NCBI RefSeq assembly: GCF_024300625.1
Contig: NZ_CP101322.1
Span: 509,992-573,991, forward strand
DNA from: Halovivax gelatinilyticus
GTDB lineage: Archaea; Halobacteriota; Halobacteria; Halobacteriales; Natrialbaceae
DNA: 64,000 nt
Reading direction: 5' to 3'
The position numbers and the translations under genes are program-made. Of this stretch, positions 8,247 through 17,571 are shown piece after piece; position 1 is the stretch's first letter, and every line of letters starts with the position of its first letter. Under the pieces are notes generated by a model that did not search any database, was not told the DNA's origin, and saw nothing but the letters and a program-made list of their open reading frames with translations.

Positions 8247-8948
8247 TCACCCGACGGTCGCGTACCAGACCCGCTGGACGGCTGGTTGCGTCGACACCCA
8301 CCATCCCAGCGCGGCTCCGGCGCTCCCGACGAACGCGACAACGCCGTCGGCGTTCGCGCCGGTCGCCACGAGGGCAACGACGCCGAGGACGACCGCGAGC
8401 GAGAACGACCGACGTGGATCTCCGTCCAGGAACGCCCGCGCCGCGAGCAGGAAGGCGAGCCCGAACGCGACCGACGCGAGGACGTCGACGAGATAGTGTA
8501 CGCCGAGTGCGAGTCGTGAGAGTCCGACCAGCGCGACGAGCGCGACCGCCACGATCGTTCGCGACCGCTGCGTCCCGGCGTCGCTCCAGTAGGCGAGCGC
8601 TCCCCACAATACCGTCGCCGCCATGGTGTGGCCGCTGGGAAAGCCGTTTCCCTCCCGGCCGACGGCCTGTAACTCGGCCGGCGGACGCGGCGCGTCGATC
8701 ACCGTCTTTACGATCAGCGTCAGCGCGAGCCCGGCGCCGATCACGCCGACGACGAAGGCCGTCCGACGCGAGAGGATCGTTCCGTCCGCTCGCTCGCGTG
8801 ACCGCCAGACGTCGGCGACGACGAGTATCCCGATCACCGCCCCGACGACGAGCAGGTCGCCGGCCATCGCGGCGAGTTCGAAGAACGGAATCGTCCAGTC
8901 GGGGAGGGCGGATCGGATCGCGTCGGTGACGCCGAGGTCGCGGTTCAT
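8247..8948 (-). CDS. PAP2-superfamily membrane phosphatase
   Basis: This 233-residue integral membrane protein contains the three type 2 phosphatidic acid phosphatase motifs. These are K...RP in KTVIDAPRPP, SGH in FPSGHTMAAT, and the SR...H...D motif in LSRLALGVHYLVDVL. All catalytic residues are intact. The family dephosphorylates lipid phosphates such as phosphatidic acid or polyprenyl diphosphate. A role in recycling the polyprenyl carrier is possible here, because a polyprenyl sugar transferase is nearby, but this is inference. The ATG at 8948 is preferred to one ten codons upstream because the protein then begins directly with a short hydrophilic leader. Confidence 0.87.
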   Translation of the reverse strand: MNRDLGVTDAIRSALPDWTIPFFELAAMAGDLLVVGAVIGILVVADVWRSRERADGTILSRRTAFVVGVIGAGLALTLIVKTVIDAPRPPAELQAVGREGNGFPSGHTMAATVLWGALAYWSDAGTQRSRTIVAVALVALVGLSRLALGVHYLVDVLASVAFGLAFLLAARAFLDGDPRRSFSLAVVLGVVALVATGANADGVVAFVGSAGAALGWWVSTQPAVQRVWYATVG

Positions 8949-9110
8949 CGAAGTCGTACGCAGTACTTTCACGGGCAAGCCCTATCAATCACGTCGAATC
9001 TCACTCGACAGATCGCAATGAAGACCCGGAAGCTGACCTGCGTGATCGCTCGACGGACCGGGACCGTTCAACAGCGAGAAAAGAGCGTCGACGTCGAGAT
9101 GATTGAGGTT

Positions 9111-9250
9111 TTATAATCCGACCCCTCTCCCTCGATATTTCCGATTTGAATAAGACCACCCCCAAGTGGGCAATAAAACATAAGTTATTTTTCGCCAATA
9201 CCTTCGTTTCGAAGATTGAGAGAGATCACAAGGGAAACCTTTACCCGCTG
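9111..9250 (+). promoter_or_regulatory. A/T-rich upstream region of the purine permease
   Basis: The gap 8949-9275 holds no gene. It contains A/T-rich stretches (GGTTTTATAATCC, ATAAAACATAAG) and a short dyad CTTCGTTTCGAAG around 9201-9213. This is probably promoter and operator DNA. No riboswitch fold was recognised. Confidence 0.35.
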
Positions 9251-9275
9251 GTCTGAGTAGCCGTCGCTGACTACG

Positions 9276-10766
9276 ATGGCAGGCTCCGGGTCGACCGACG
9301 AACGCGACGTATCGACACGTATCGCCGACTTCTTCGGCTTCGGCGAACACGAAACGAACTTCCGCACCGAGACGATCGCCGGATTGACGACCTTCCTGGC
9401 GATGGCGTACATCATCGTCGTGAATCCGAGCATTCTCGCCCCGGCGATAATGGGCGAGTTCCCCGAAAACATCGAAGACGGGGCGACGACGACCATCGCC
9501 GGCGACACCTATTCGTACACCGAGGTCGTCCAGATGTTGACCGTCGTCACCATCCTCGCGTCGGTGATCGCGATCCTGGTGATGGCGCTGTACGCCAAAC
9601 GACCGTTCGGCCTGGCGCCGGGTATGGGACTCAACGCCTTCTTCACGTTCACCGTCGTGCTCATCCTGGGCGTTCCGTGGGAAGTCGCCCTCGCCGCGGT
9701 GTTCGTGGAGGGAATCATCTTCATCCTGCTCACGGCCGTCGGCGCGCGCCGGTACATCATCGAACTCTTCCCGGAACCCGTCAAGTTCGCCGTGGGAGCC
9801 GGTATCGGTGTCTTCTTGCTCTTCCTGGGACTCCAGGAGATACAACTCGTCGTCGCCTACGACGGCACCCTCGTCCAGATGGGTAACGTTCTGGAGACGC
9901 CCGTCGCCGTCGCCGGTCTCGCCGGGCTCACGCTCACACTGTTGCTCTGGGCGCGCGGCGTCACCGGCGCGATCGTCATCGGCATCCTGACCACCGCGCT
10001 CGCCGCCTGGGGTGCAACGTTCGCCGGGCTCGTCGAGCGCGGAACGATCACGCCCGGATCCGAGGAGGTCACCACCAGCGCGCAGTACGACTTTACGCCG
10101 CTGTTCTGGGGATTCATCGAGGGACTCGGACAGATCCCTGAGGATCCGCTCGTCTTCCTCCTGGTGGTCTTTACGTTCTTCTTCGTCGACTTCTTCGACA
10201 CCGCCGGAACCCTCATCGGCGTCTCTCAGATCGGCGGCTTCCTCGACGAGAAGGGTGACCTCCCCGAGATGGAAAAGCCGCTGATGGCAGACGCGGTCGG
10301 GACGACCGCGGGCGCCGCGATGGGGACCTCGACGGTGACGACCTACATCGAGTCCTCGACCGGCATCGAAGAGGGCGGAAAGACCGGATTCACCGCTCTC
10401 GTCGTCGGTGGACTGTTCGCGCTCTCGCTACTCGCCGTCCCCCTGGTTACGGCGATTCCGACCTTCGCCACCTACATCGCGCTCGTCGTGGTCGGGATCA
10501 TCATGCTACAGGGTGTCGCCGACATCGACTGGCAGGACCCCGCGTGGGCGATCGCCGGCGGACTAACGATCACGATCATGCCGCTTACCGCCTCGATCGC
10601 GAACGGGCTCGCGGCGGGAATCATCAGTTATCCGCTCATCAAGGCCGCGATGGGCGAGCGACGAGACGTCTCGCTCGGACAGTGGATCCTCGCCGTCGCG
10701 TTCGTCGCCTACTTCGTCATCTACTTCGCCGTGGAGGCGGGTCGGATCGGCGAGATCGCGTTCTAA
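9276..10766 (+). CDS. NCS2-family purine permease (AzgA/PbuG-like)
   Basis: This 496-residue transporter has about 12-14 membrane segments. It begins with the AzgA-type leader FFGFGEHETNFRTETIAGLTTFLAMAYIIVVNP. Further landmarks are GLAPGMGLNAFFTF in the first half and the second-repeat motif FFFVDFFDTAGTLIGVS, then TTAGAAMGTSTVTTYIESSTGIEEGG. These are characteristic of hypoxanthine/guanine/adenine:proton symporters in the cytoplasmic membrane. The upstream 320 bases are unusually A/T-rich for this genome and contain a CCTTTACCC box at leaderless distance. Nucleobase specificity cannot be assigned from the sequence. Confidence 0.92.
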   Translation: MAGSGSTDERDVSTRIADFFGFGEHETNFRTETIAGLTTFLAMAYIIVVNPSILAPAIMGEFPENIEDGATTTIAGDTYSYTEVVQMLTVVTILASVIAILVMALYAKRPFGLAPGMGLNAFFTFTVVLILGVPWEVALAAVFVEGIIFILLTAVGARRYIIELFPEPVKFAVGAGIGVFLLFLGLQEIQLVVAYDGTLVQMGNVLETPVAVAGLAGLTLTLLLWARGVTGAIVIGILTTALAAWGATFAGLVERGTITPGSEEVTTSAQYDFTPLFWGFIEGLGQIPEDPLVFLLVVFTFFFVDFFDTAGTLIGVSQIGGFLDEKGDLPEMEKPLMADAVGTTAGAAMGTSTVTTYIESSTGIEEGGKTGFTALVVGGLFALSLLAVPLVTAIPTFATYIALVVVGIIMLQGVADIDWQDPAWAIAGGLTITIMPLTASIANGLAAGIISYPLIKAAMGERRDVSLGQWILAVAFVAYFVIYFAVEAGRIGEIAF

Positions 10767-10891
10767 TCGCCGCCGACAGCGATTCGGTGTTCGGCACGTC
10801 AACGGCGCTCGGTCCGGCTTCGATCGACACACAACCGTTTCAGCCTACCGCAACCGCGCCACTCTTGGGTCTGTCGCCACAATCGCCTCCA

Positions 10892-11146
10892 ATGGCAGAC
10901 ATCACGTACTACGAACTTCCAGGCTGTCCGTTCTGTGCGAAAGTGCGGACCAAACTCGACGAACTCGATCTCGCCTACGAGACGGTCGAAGTGCCGGCGG
11001 CCCACCACGAGCGAACCGAGGTCGAAGCGGTGAGCGGCCAGACCGGCGTCCCCGTCATCACCGACGAGAACACCGACGTCGAGGGAATGGCAGAAAGCAG
11101 CGAGATCGTCGCGTATCTCGAAGAGACGTACGGAAACGGACGATAG
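10892..11146 (+). CDS. Glutaredoxin-like thiol-disulfide protein
   Basis: The 84-residue protein has the thioredoxin-fold dithiol motif CPFC at residues 10-13, right after a beta-strand ending in ELPG. The cis-proline loop TGVPVI and the C-terminal GMAESSEIVAYLEETYG are also present, as in glutaredoxins and GST N-terminal domains. It would reduce disulfides using small thiols in the cytoplasm. The frame is open well upstream, but only the ATG at 10892 gives the standard domain. It runs convergently toward the cysteine synthase-like gene. Confidence 0.85.
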   Translation: MADITYYELPGCPFCAKVRTKLDELDLAYETVEVPAAHHERTEVEAVSGQTGVPVITDENTDVEGMAESSEIVAYLEETYGNGR

Positions 11147-11164
11147 AGAGCAGTTTCACGGATT

Positions 11165-12130
11165 TTAGCAGAGACAGAACGTCGATCCGCAGAGTCCGTC
11201 GTAGATCCCGTCGGAGAGGTACTTCAGTCCCGTATCGCAGGCGACCGTGACGACGGTTTCGTCCGGGTCGCGCTCGGCGGCGACGCGTCGGGCCGCGGCG
11301 ACGTTCATTCCCGTGCTCGTCCCCACGAGCAGGCCGTCCTCGCGAGCGATCTCGCGAACGCAGTCGACGCCCTCCTCGGTCGGAAGCGTCACGACGCGAT
11401 CGAACGCGTCGGCGTCGACGAGCGGCGGCGAGCCGACGATAGCCGTTCCCTGTACGGCGTGGGAACCGGCACAGCCGTCCGAGATGACGGGAGACGCTTC
11501 GGGCTCGACGGCCGTGATCGTCACCTCCGAGGCCAGCTCGGCCAGCGTCCGGGCCGTCCCCATCGCGGTGCCGCCCGTGCCGACGATCATGACGAACTCC
11601 GCCACGTCGGGACACTCGTCGACGATCTCTCGGCCGAGCGCCGCGTAGCCGGATAGCTGGTCTGTATTCGTAAACTGGTCGGTGAAGTAGGCGCCCGTCT
11701 CGTCGCGGATCCTGACTGCCTCCTCACGCAGATCATCGAAGAGCCCGTCGTACGCACAGCCATCGGGCGTCTCGACCACCGCCAGCTCGGCGCCGAGGGC
11801 GCGCATCGAGGCGATCTTCTCCTCGGCGACGCAGTCGGCCGTGACGACCGACAGCGGGTGACCGTAGACGGCGCAGACGAACGCCAGACTCGACCCCGTC
11901 GACCCGCCGGTGAACTCGACGACCGGATCGCCAGGTTCGAGGTCGCCGCGCGAACGCGCCTCCTCGATCATCGCACGCGCCATGCGGTCTTTCAGGCTGC
12001 CAGTCGGGTTCGCCCCCTCCCACTTGACGGCGATCGAGGCGCCGCCGGCCGGCCGGACGGAGGGGAGTTCGACGAGCGGCGTCTCACCGATCGCATCGAG
12101 CGAAGAAGTCGCGACGGACTGTCGGGCCAT
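11165..12130 (-). CDS. PLP-dependent cysteine synthase / cystathionine beta-synthase family enzyme
   Basis: This 321-residue fold-type II PLP enzyme has the PLP-lysine in NPTGSLKDR and a substrate loop EFTGGSTGSS in place of the classical TSGNTG. The phosphate-binding GTGGTAMG and the C-terminal ACDTGLKYL are also present. The family makes cysteine from O-acetylserine, O-phosphoserine or similar donors. The protein ends in CGSTFCLC, giving three cysteines in the last eight residues, which is not part of the catalytic fold and could bind metal or form a disulfide. It starts at ATG 12130. A glutaredoxin gene converges on it. The exact substrate is uncertain. Confidence 0.85.
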   Translation of the reverse strand: MARQSVATSSLDAIGETPLVELPSVRPAGGASIAVKWEGANPTGSLKDRMARAMIEEARSRGDLEPGDPVVEFTGGSTGSSLAFVCAVYGHPLSVVTADCVAEEKIASMRALGAELAVVETPDGCAYDGLFDDLREEAVRIRDETGAYFTDQFTNTDQLSGYAALGREIVDECPDVAEFVMIVGTGGTAMGTARTLAELASEVTITAVEPEASPVISDGCAGSHAVQGTAIVGSPPLVDADAFDRVVTLPTEEGVDCVREIAREDGLLVGTSTGMNVAAARRVAAERDPDETVVTVACDTGLKYLSDGIYDGLCGSTFCLC

Positions 12131-12287
12131 TCTTATCGATCACAGATCACACCGACCGAGTTAGTCTTTTAGATCGACGTGAACGGCCGCGTCAAAAACT
12201 GCCGGTATAGATGGCTCTCGAACCGATTCGGCCTCCCGGTCGAGAGCGAATTAGGCGCCGGGAGCGAACACGAGACCGAAAACTCAC

Positions 12288-13256
12288 TCAGGCAGCTTCG
12301 GTCCGTTCGACACGCTCGCGAATAACGGTGTGTAACTCTTCGGCCTCGTCCATCGCTTCCAATTCTTCGCGTTCGACGAGCGCGGTGGCGTCGACCGACT
12401 CGCGCTTGGCTCGCTCGACGACGTAGACCGAGCGGGTGCCGGCGACCTCGCCGATCGAGGACATGATACGGGCGCGCTTCTCGGCGGCCTTCGTAAACGC
12501 CGAGTGGCCGGTCAACACCGGTCGCTCCTCGCGGTCGTCTTCGGTGCTGACGGCCTTGAACGGCGAGCGAACCGTCGGATGGACCGTAAAGCCGGTGCGG
12601 ACCAGCGTCGCGACGACGTCCTCGTCGTCGGGGTCAGCGTCCGGGTCGTCGGGCATCGGGTCGGCGTCGCGAACCTCCTCGGCGCCCGAGAGGACGTCGA
12701 CCGGACTCGTCAGGGCGTTCGCGAAGAGTTCCTCGAGCGCCATCGCGACCTCGACGGAGGCGTTCATCCCGTCTTCGTACTTCGAGACGGTCCGACGGGA
12801 GACGCCGAGTTCCGAAGCCAGCCGGCCGAGACTCCAGTCTCGCTTCTCGCGCTCGTCGGCGAGCAGATCGCCGTCGATGTTGACGTACAATCCGCCCGGT
12901 GCGGCGTAGATCAGCGGCGGAACGTCCTCGATGAAGAGGTTGTAGGCGGTGTCGGGACTGAACACCGGCACACCGTGTCTGAAGTAGACCACGTCCGGTT
13001 TCAGATCCTCGTCACGGCTGCGCAGACCGATCACGAGCGGGGTCGCCCGCAGGTGCGTGCCGAGTCGTCGCATCTCGTGGCCGGTCGCCTCGTTGAACGC
13101 GTCGATGTTACCGAGGATTTTCACGAGGATGAGATCCTCGCCCCGCCGGGCGGCCACGTCGAAGCTCTTCGGTCGGATCGCACAGCGGTCGCTCACCACG
13201 AATCCGGCATCAGCTAACATCGCAGTGACATTTCCCACCAGTGCGGACCGAGACAT
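12288..13256 (-). CDS. XRE-type (HTH_3) transcriptional regulator, archaeal family
   Basis: The 322-residue protein has an N-terminal nuclease-like or sensor-like region (about 1-120). This contains [22 protein letters not shown], resembling a restriction-endonuclease fold core. A lambda-repressor-type helix-turn-helix follows (about 125-185): [28 protein letters not shown]. An acidic linker leads to a C-terminal domain of unknown function. This is the architecture of the conserved archaeal putative HTH-type regulatory proteins. It is divergently placed next to tiaS with a 204-base gap, so it may control itself, tiaS or both; that is inference. Confidence 0.82.
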   Translation of the reverse strand: MSRSALVGNVTAMLADAGFVVSDRCAIRPKSFDVAARRGEDLILVKILGNIDAFNEATGHEMRRLGTHLRATPLVIGLRSRDEDLKPDVVYFRHGVPVFSPDTAYNLFIEDVPPLIYAAPGGLYVNIDGDLLADEREKRDWSLGRLASELGVSRRTVSKYEDGMNASVEVAMALEELFANALTSPVDVLSGAEEVRDADPMPDDPDADPDDEDVVATLVRTGFTVHPTVRSPFKAVSTEDDREERPVLTGHSAFTKAAEKRARIMSSIGEVAGTRSVYVVERAKRESVDATALVEREELEAMDEAEELHTVIRERVERTEAA

Positions 13257-13460
13257 GGTGGGATCTAGCGATTCATCCTATAAATGCTTTTCCCAGATTC
13301 TACCTCGCTTGCTTGCGGTTTCGTCCGGCCAGTCGCCGATTACGCACGCCTCACTCGACCGGAACTGACTACAGCGGTGAATTACCACGAGATCGGCGGT
13401 CCGCTCACCACCGTGGCGCACTTCGAAACGCGTACCACGATCCGAGGGCTACGGGCGACC

Positions 13461-14828
13461 ATGACCATCGTCGGGCTCGACGACACCGACTCGCGGACCG
13501 AGGGCATGTGCACGACGTACGTCGCCGCCCGACTCGCCGATCGTCTCCGTACCGAAGGTGACGTCGATCGGCTCATGCTGATTCGGCTCAACCCGGCCGT
13601 CGAACACAAGACCCGCGGCAACGCCGCGCTCGCCGTCCAGACGTCGGTCGACCCCGACCGGGCGTTCGATCTCGGCCGCGAGACGCTCGAATCGCTGGCG
13701 ATCTCCGAGGAGTCCGCTACCAATCCCGGCCTCGTGGTCGCCGACCATCGGGCGTCACCGACGACACTGCCAGACGAATCACGGTCGACCGAACGCGATG
13801 GAGGCGACGACGCGATACAGTCTGTACGCAACGAGCGAGCGGGTTCCATTCCGGCGGACGTCGCCGCATTCACCTGGGCAGCCGTGCGCGACCACCACAC
13901 CATCGCGGACGCCGAGCGCCTGATCGACGAATACGGCTACCGGAGCGCCCACCTGGGTAACGGACGCGGGCGAATCGGAGCGTTGGCGGCGATCGGCGCG
14001 CAGGCTGCCTTCGAGGAGTGGACCTACGAGCACATCGCGTACCGCGAGAGAGACCGGTGGGGAACTCCCAGGACGGTCGACGCCGAGTCGGTGTTCGGGG
14101 CGGCGGACGGGGCCTCCCCCGACGTCTGGGACACCGTCGACAGGGAGGCCGGCGAACTCGTCTGCGTTCCGCACACGCCGGGTCCGGTGCTGTTCGGCAT
14201 CCGCGGCGACCGATCGGCCGCCGTCGACCGCGTGGCCTCCCAAATCGAGGGCGAACCGATCGAACGCCGTGCGCGGTTTCTCACGAACCAGGGGACGGAC
14301 GTCCACCTTCGCGACGCCCGCTTTGGCGGCGGCGAAACGCTCGAGAACGGTCGCGCCTACCGGATCGACGGCGTGGTCGACGGAGAACCGAAGACCCGCC
14401 GAGGGGGCCACGTCTTCGTCCCGCTACTGGCTCCCGACGGGACCGACCGAATCGATTGCGTCGCGTTCGAACCGACCAAGCGGTTTCGCGACCGAGTCCG
14501 CGCTCTGCGGCCCGGCGATCGACTCACCGCCTGCGGCGAACTGGCTCGCGGTACGCTCAAGCTGGAGAAGTTCGCCGTCAGGGAACTGGTCCGTACCGAC
14601 CGCCGAACGCCGCGGTGTCCATCGTGTGACCGAACGATGGAGAGCGCCGGCCGGAACCAGGGCTATCGCTGTCGAGACTGCGAGACGAGTACCGACGGGA
14701 GAGAACGGGTGACGATCGAGCGATCACTGGCGGTCGGCTGGTACGAAGTGCCGCCGCGAGCCAGACGCCACGTCGCGAAACCCCTCGTGCGGGGCGGATT
14801 CGACGCGCCAGTTCACCCGGAACGCTGA
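13461..14828 (+). CDS. tiaS: tRNA(Ile2) 2-agmatinylcytidine synthetase TiaS
   Basis: This 455-residue protein begins MTIVGLDDTDSRTEGMCTTY, the TiaS signature. Later it has GNGRGRIGALAAIGAQ, then an OB-fold segment, then a C-terminal zinc ribbon CPSCDRTME...YRCRDC. TiaS attaches agmatine to C34 of the AUA-reading tRNA-Ile in an ATP-dependent reaction, an archaea-specific essential modification. I start at ATG 13461; the longer upstream open frame lacks family resemblance. Length and domain order match the family. A Ser/Thr-rich insertion lies around residues 95-125. Confidence 0.93.
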   Translation: MTIVGLDDTDSRTEGMCTTYVAARLADRLRTEGDVDRLMLIRLNPAVEHKTRGNAALAVQTSVDPDRAFDLGRETLESLAISEESATNPGLVVADHRASPTTLPDESRSTERDGGDDAIQSVRNERAGSIPADVAAFTWAAVRDHHTIADAERLIDEYGYRSAHLGNGRGRIGALAAIGAQAAFEEWTYEHIAYRERDRWGTPRTVDAESVFGAADGASPDVWDTVDREAGELVCVPHTPGPVLFGIRGDRSAAVDRVASQIEGEPIERRARFLTNQGTDVHLRDARFGGGETLENGRAYRIDGVVDGEPKTRRGGHVFVPLLAPDGTDRIDCVAFEPTKRFRDRVRALRPGDRLTACGELARGTLKLEKFAVRELVRTDRRTPRCPSCDRTMESAGRNQGYRCRDCETSTDGRERVTIERSLAVGWYEVPPRARRHVAKPLVRGGFDAPVHPER

Positions 14829-14851
14829 CATCGCAGCGACGGGCCCGACCG

Positions 14852-15115
14852 TCACTCGCCACCCATCTCGACGCGAGTGAGTAAGTGGACCTCGTCGTAG
14901 CGAACGCCTTTTCCGTCGGGCGACTCGCCGTCGATCTCGAGGTAGCCGTGCTGGAACCCGGTGATCGTCCCGCGGACGTCATCCGGCGTTTCGCCAACCT
15001 CGTCGGTCGTCTGTCGCGACTGGACGTCGACGACGGCGCCCTCGTCGATGAACTCCGTTATCAGGTCGTACGCCGTCGATTCGTCCGCCTCCGGAGGGAT
15101 TTCGAGTTCGGTCAC
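14852..15115 (-). CDS. Conserved small acidic protein, unknown function
   Basis: This 87-residue acidic protein begins at GTG 15115 (MTELEIPPEADESTAYDLI). It contains a predicted small beta-rich region (RGTITGFQHGYLEIDGE) that resembles an Sm/OB-like short barrel, but I cannot assign a family. It is convergent with tiaS, with a 23-base gap. Codon bias matches its neighbours, supporting a real gene. Confidence 0.6.
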   Translation of the reverse strand: MTELEIPPEADESTAYDLITEFIDEGAVVDVQSRQTTDEVGETPDDVRGTITGFQHGYLEIDGESPDGKGVRYDEVHLLTRVEMGGE

Positions 15116-15174
15116 GCCCCTATCGTCACCGTCGAGCCCTATAATGGTCGTCCGTGAATACAGCAGACGGGACG

Positions 15175-15357
15175 TTACGTCCCGTCAGTGACGGAATACT
15201 CCGCCTTCGCGTCGGCGAACTCGTCCGGAATCTCCTCGACGCAACCGGCCTGCATCACCGTCCTGATGTGATAATCCTTCTCTCGGGGGTCCTCGGCCGC
15301 GAGCGCACGTTCGAGGTGGGTCCGACACTCCTCACTGAGTTGGCTCAGCCGTCGCAT
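15175..15357 (-). CDS. Small conserved hypothetical protein
   Basis: The 60-residue protein is largely alpha-helical and charged, starting MRRLSQLSEECRTHLERALA. It contains DPREKDYHIRTVMQAG, which looks like a helical-hairpin segment. It starts at ATG 15357 just downstream of an A/T-rich stretch (GAATATTAAACT around 15381-15392) that can serve as promoter. It precedes the 87-residue gene on the same strand by 59 bases. No function is assigned. Confidence 0.6.
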   Translation of the reverse strand: MRRLSQLSEECRTHLERALAAEDPREKDYHIRTVMQAGCVEEIPDEFADAKAEYSVTDGT

Positions 15358-15902
15358 GGTGTGACCGATGGGTTTCGGTTAGAATATTAAACTATTTCCA
15401 TCGTTCACAGATCGCGCGACGGGAAATGGCGCATTTCCTGGATCGATCAGGGATCACCATCAATCGACTGACGCCGTCGAAACGGGCGAATCGTCGCTGA
15501 TCCGATCGGTACGAGCCGAAGGACTCGCCGGGAGTCGGCACGCTATGCGGGTAACAGAACACAGTACACCGATCCAGAACGCATCGCCAGGATATCGGCG
15601 AGGGTATTGGTCGAGCCCCCTGTCGGCAACGACAGTAGCAGCCCCTCGCCAGCAGCAAATCCGACGGCCCGCGTGTTAGCTCTACTGGCCGCGTGAGAAC
15701 CGGGAGTTCGTGAAATCGCCCGAAACTCAGCGAGGCGAACTACGAGGGCAGCCTGTCACGGTCCAGTCCATCGGCAAAATTCTCAATCGGCGAACAGAAA
15801 CGAGGGTCAGGAAGTGTTCATACGTGGTGACGTCGACACTCCGAGCGTGAGTCGAACGCTCATTCGATCGGATCACGACCGCCCACCACGAGGTATCTTC
15901 GC
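15358..15902. other. Intergenic gap, no gene seen
   Basis: These 545 bases hold only Arg- and Ser-rich or low-complexity frames without the local codon pattern. The first 40 bases on the minus strand probably carry the promoter of the 60-residue gene. Nothing else was recognised. Confidence 0.5.
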
Positions 15903-16736
15903 GTGACCGACGAACGGTCGCCGGCCACCGACGACGAATCACGAACCACAGACGGGTTGAACCTCGGCATCGGAACGTACGACGTCGATCCGGACCGCTG
16001 CGAAGCCGCCGTCGCGACCGCCCTGGCGTGTGGCTACCGCCACGTCGACACGGCCGAGATGTACGACACCGAGACCGCGGTCGGGCGCGCCCTCGAACGA
16101 GCGGACGTTCCGCGCGAGTCGGTGGTCGTCGCGACAAAAATCCACTCACAGAACCTGGAGTACGACAGCGTCATCGAGCACGCGCGAGCCTGTCGCGATC
16201 GTCTCGGACTCGACGCCATCGACCTGCTCTACGTCCACTGGCCCATCCGCAGCTACGACCCAACGGAGACGCTCGCCGCTTTCGACGAGCTGTACGACCG
16301 AGGAGCGATCCGCAACGTCGGCGTTTCGAACTTCAGACCTGCACAGCTAGAAACGGCGATCGACATCCTCGAGGCGCCGCTTTTCGCCCATCAGGTCGAG
16401 TGTCATCCCTTGCTTCCCCAGGACGAACTCCGTCGATTAGCCCGCGCGTACGATCACCACCTCGTCGGCTACTCACCGCTGGCGAAGGGGCGAGTACTGG
16501 AACTGGCCGAGTTGGACGAGATCGCGAGCGCGTACGACGCGACACCCGCTCAGATCTCGCTCGCGTGGCTGGAGGCGAAGGGCGTCGTCCCCATCCCGAA
16601 ATCGACCAGCGAAGCCCACATCCGGGAAAACATCGCGGCGCGATCGATCGAACTCGATCGGGACGACGTCGACCGCATCGATCGCATCGATCGAACCGAA
16701 CGCGTCGTCGACTTTCCTGACGCACCGTGGAATTGA
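15903..16736 (+). CDS. Aldo/keto reductase family oxidoreductase
   Basis: This 277-residue TIM-barrel NAD(P)H enzyme carries the complete AKR catalytic tetrad. Asp and Tyr are in HVDTAEMYDTE, Lys is in VVATKIHSQ and His is in LLYVHWPI. Cofactor-region motifs are present too (VGVSNFRPAQL, then VPIPKSTS...I..N). The family reduces aldehydes and ketones in the cytosol. It starts at GTG 15903, with a hydrophilic leader of about 17 residues before the first strand LNLGIGTYDV. The C-terminal run DRIDRIDRTERV is a small internal repeat. No operon partner is evident. Confidence 0.88.
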   Translation: MTDERSPATDDESRTTDGLNLGIGTYDVDPDRCEAAVATALACGYRHVDTAEMYDTETAVGRALERADVPRESVVVATKIHSQNLEYDSVIEHARACRDRLGLDAIDLLYVHWPIRSYDPTETLAAFDELYDRGAIRNVGVSNFRPAQLETAIDILEAPLFAHQVECHPLLPQDELRRLARAYDHHLVGYSPLAKGRVLELAELDEIASAYDATPAQISLAWLEAKGVVPIPKSTSEAHIRENIAARSIELDRDDVDRIDRIDRTERVVDFPDAPWN

Positions 16737-16783
16737 GTCGGAGTCACTTCGTCTCGTAGGCGGACTCGGTACGTCGCGACTCG

Positions 16784-17212
16784 TCAGTTCGTCTCGTAGG
16801 CCGGCTCGCGGTCGTCACTTCGGTCCGTCCCAGCGCGCTCTACGTAGGCCGAAGCTTCGTCAAGCGACTCCGTCGAAAGCAGCCGTTCGAGTCGGCGCTC
16901 GAACTCTTCGTCGGTGAGCTCGCCGGTCGCGTACCGACGCCGGAGCGTTTCGAGGGCGTCCTCGCGCTCGCTCTTTCGGGCGGCGGCTGCGTCCCGCCGG
17001 CGCTTTCGCTCGTAGAGTTCGACACCCCCGAGCGCCATCGGCAGGACGCCGGCGAAGCCCACGACGAACACCACCCAGAAGAACCCGACACCGGCGAACA
17101 TCAAGGCGAATCCGGTCAGGAGCGTCAACCCGACGATCGCCCCGGAAACCATCTCCTGCAGCGGCGTCTCCTCGTCGCCGTCCCACTCGTCCGTTCGCTC
17201 CTCGGTCGCCAT
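16784..17212 (-). CDS. SHOCT-domain membrane protein
   Basis: The 142-residue protein has an acidic N-terminus and two adjacent membrane helices (about residues 24-70: MVSGAIVGLTLLTGFALMF, then GFFWVVFVVGFAGVLPMAL). A basic coiled segment follows, then a C-terminal SHOCT-type helical hairpin (LRRRYATGELTDEEFERRLERLL). SHOCT domains are short oligomerisation modules attached to membrane or phage-related proteins. I chose ATG 17212 because a further nine upstream codons add nothing conserved. Confidence 0.8.
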   Translation of the reverse strand: MATEERTDEWDGDEETPLQEMVSGAIVGLTLLTGFALMFAGVGFFWVVFVVGFAGVLPMALGGVELYERKRRRDAAAARKSEREDALETLRRRYATGELTDEEFERRLERLLSTESLDEASAYVERAGTDRSDDREPAYETN

Positions 17213-17275
17213 AGCTAGTCCCAGTCGACGCGGTGACATAATGGTTGTCTCGGGATCGTCACTAATCGGCTATAG

Positions 17276-17488
17276 TCACGCGAGTGAGAAGGCGTCTGAT
17301 CGGAGAAGTGAAAGCGACCGATTCAATCGAAAGGGCGGATGCTGATCAAGTCGGATCTTCGTATCGCAGTTGTAACAGCGGTGAACCCGGTTTCGCTCGT
17401 CCCCGCACCCGCGCCGGAACTCAGGGGTGACGTGAGAGCCGCATTTCAGACAGCAGTTGACCCCAGCCGAGGGGTTCCACCGCTGCAT
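17276..17488 (-). CDS. Small zinc-ribbon-like protein (haloarchaeal CGSHVTPxF type)
   Basis: This short Cys-rich protein has CCLKCGSHVTPEFRRGCGDE followed by CYNCDTK, two CxxC-type knuckles able to bind one zinc. The CGSHVTP(E/D)F core is a recognisable pattern of tiny haloarchaeal zinc proteins that often sit alone or beside accessory genes. The 20-residue C-terminal tail is unusual for this type and may reflect a frame extension into non-homologous sequence. The start is placed at ATG 17488 (70 residues); an upstream ATG adds nine residues. Confidence 0.6.
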   Translation of the reverse strand: MQRWNPSAGVNCCLKCGSHVTPEFRRGCGDERNRVHRCYNCDTKIRLDQHPPFRLNRSLSLLRSDAFSLA

Positions 17489-17535
17489 CAGTGGCACACC
17501 TCGCGAGCGTCGCAACTGTCGAAATCAGGCAGTAG

Positions 17536-17556
17536 AACCGGCAAAACGTGCCGGTT
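17536..17556. terminator. Hairpin downstream of tRNA-Pro
   Basis: AACCGGC (17536-17542) pairs with GCCGGTT (17550-17556) across a 7-base loop just beyond the tRNA 3' end. It is flanked by a T-rich stretch on the plus strand. It may help end or process the tRNA transcript. Confidence 0.35.
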
Positions 17557-17571
17557 TACTTTTATATCGTA

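Noticed and set aside
9111-9845. 244-codon minus-strand frame opposite the purine permease
   Set aside because: It lies antisense to a clear transporter gene and is His/Asp/Arg-rich without motifs.
15392-15658. Minus-strand open frame of 88 codons with several cysteines
   Set aside because: Composition is atypical, no start signal or motif pair fits a zinc site, and the codon pattern differs from real neighbours.
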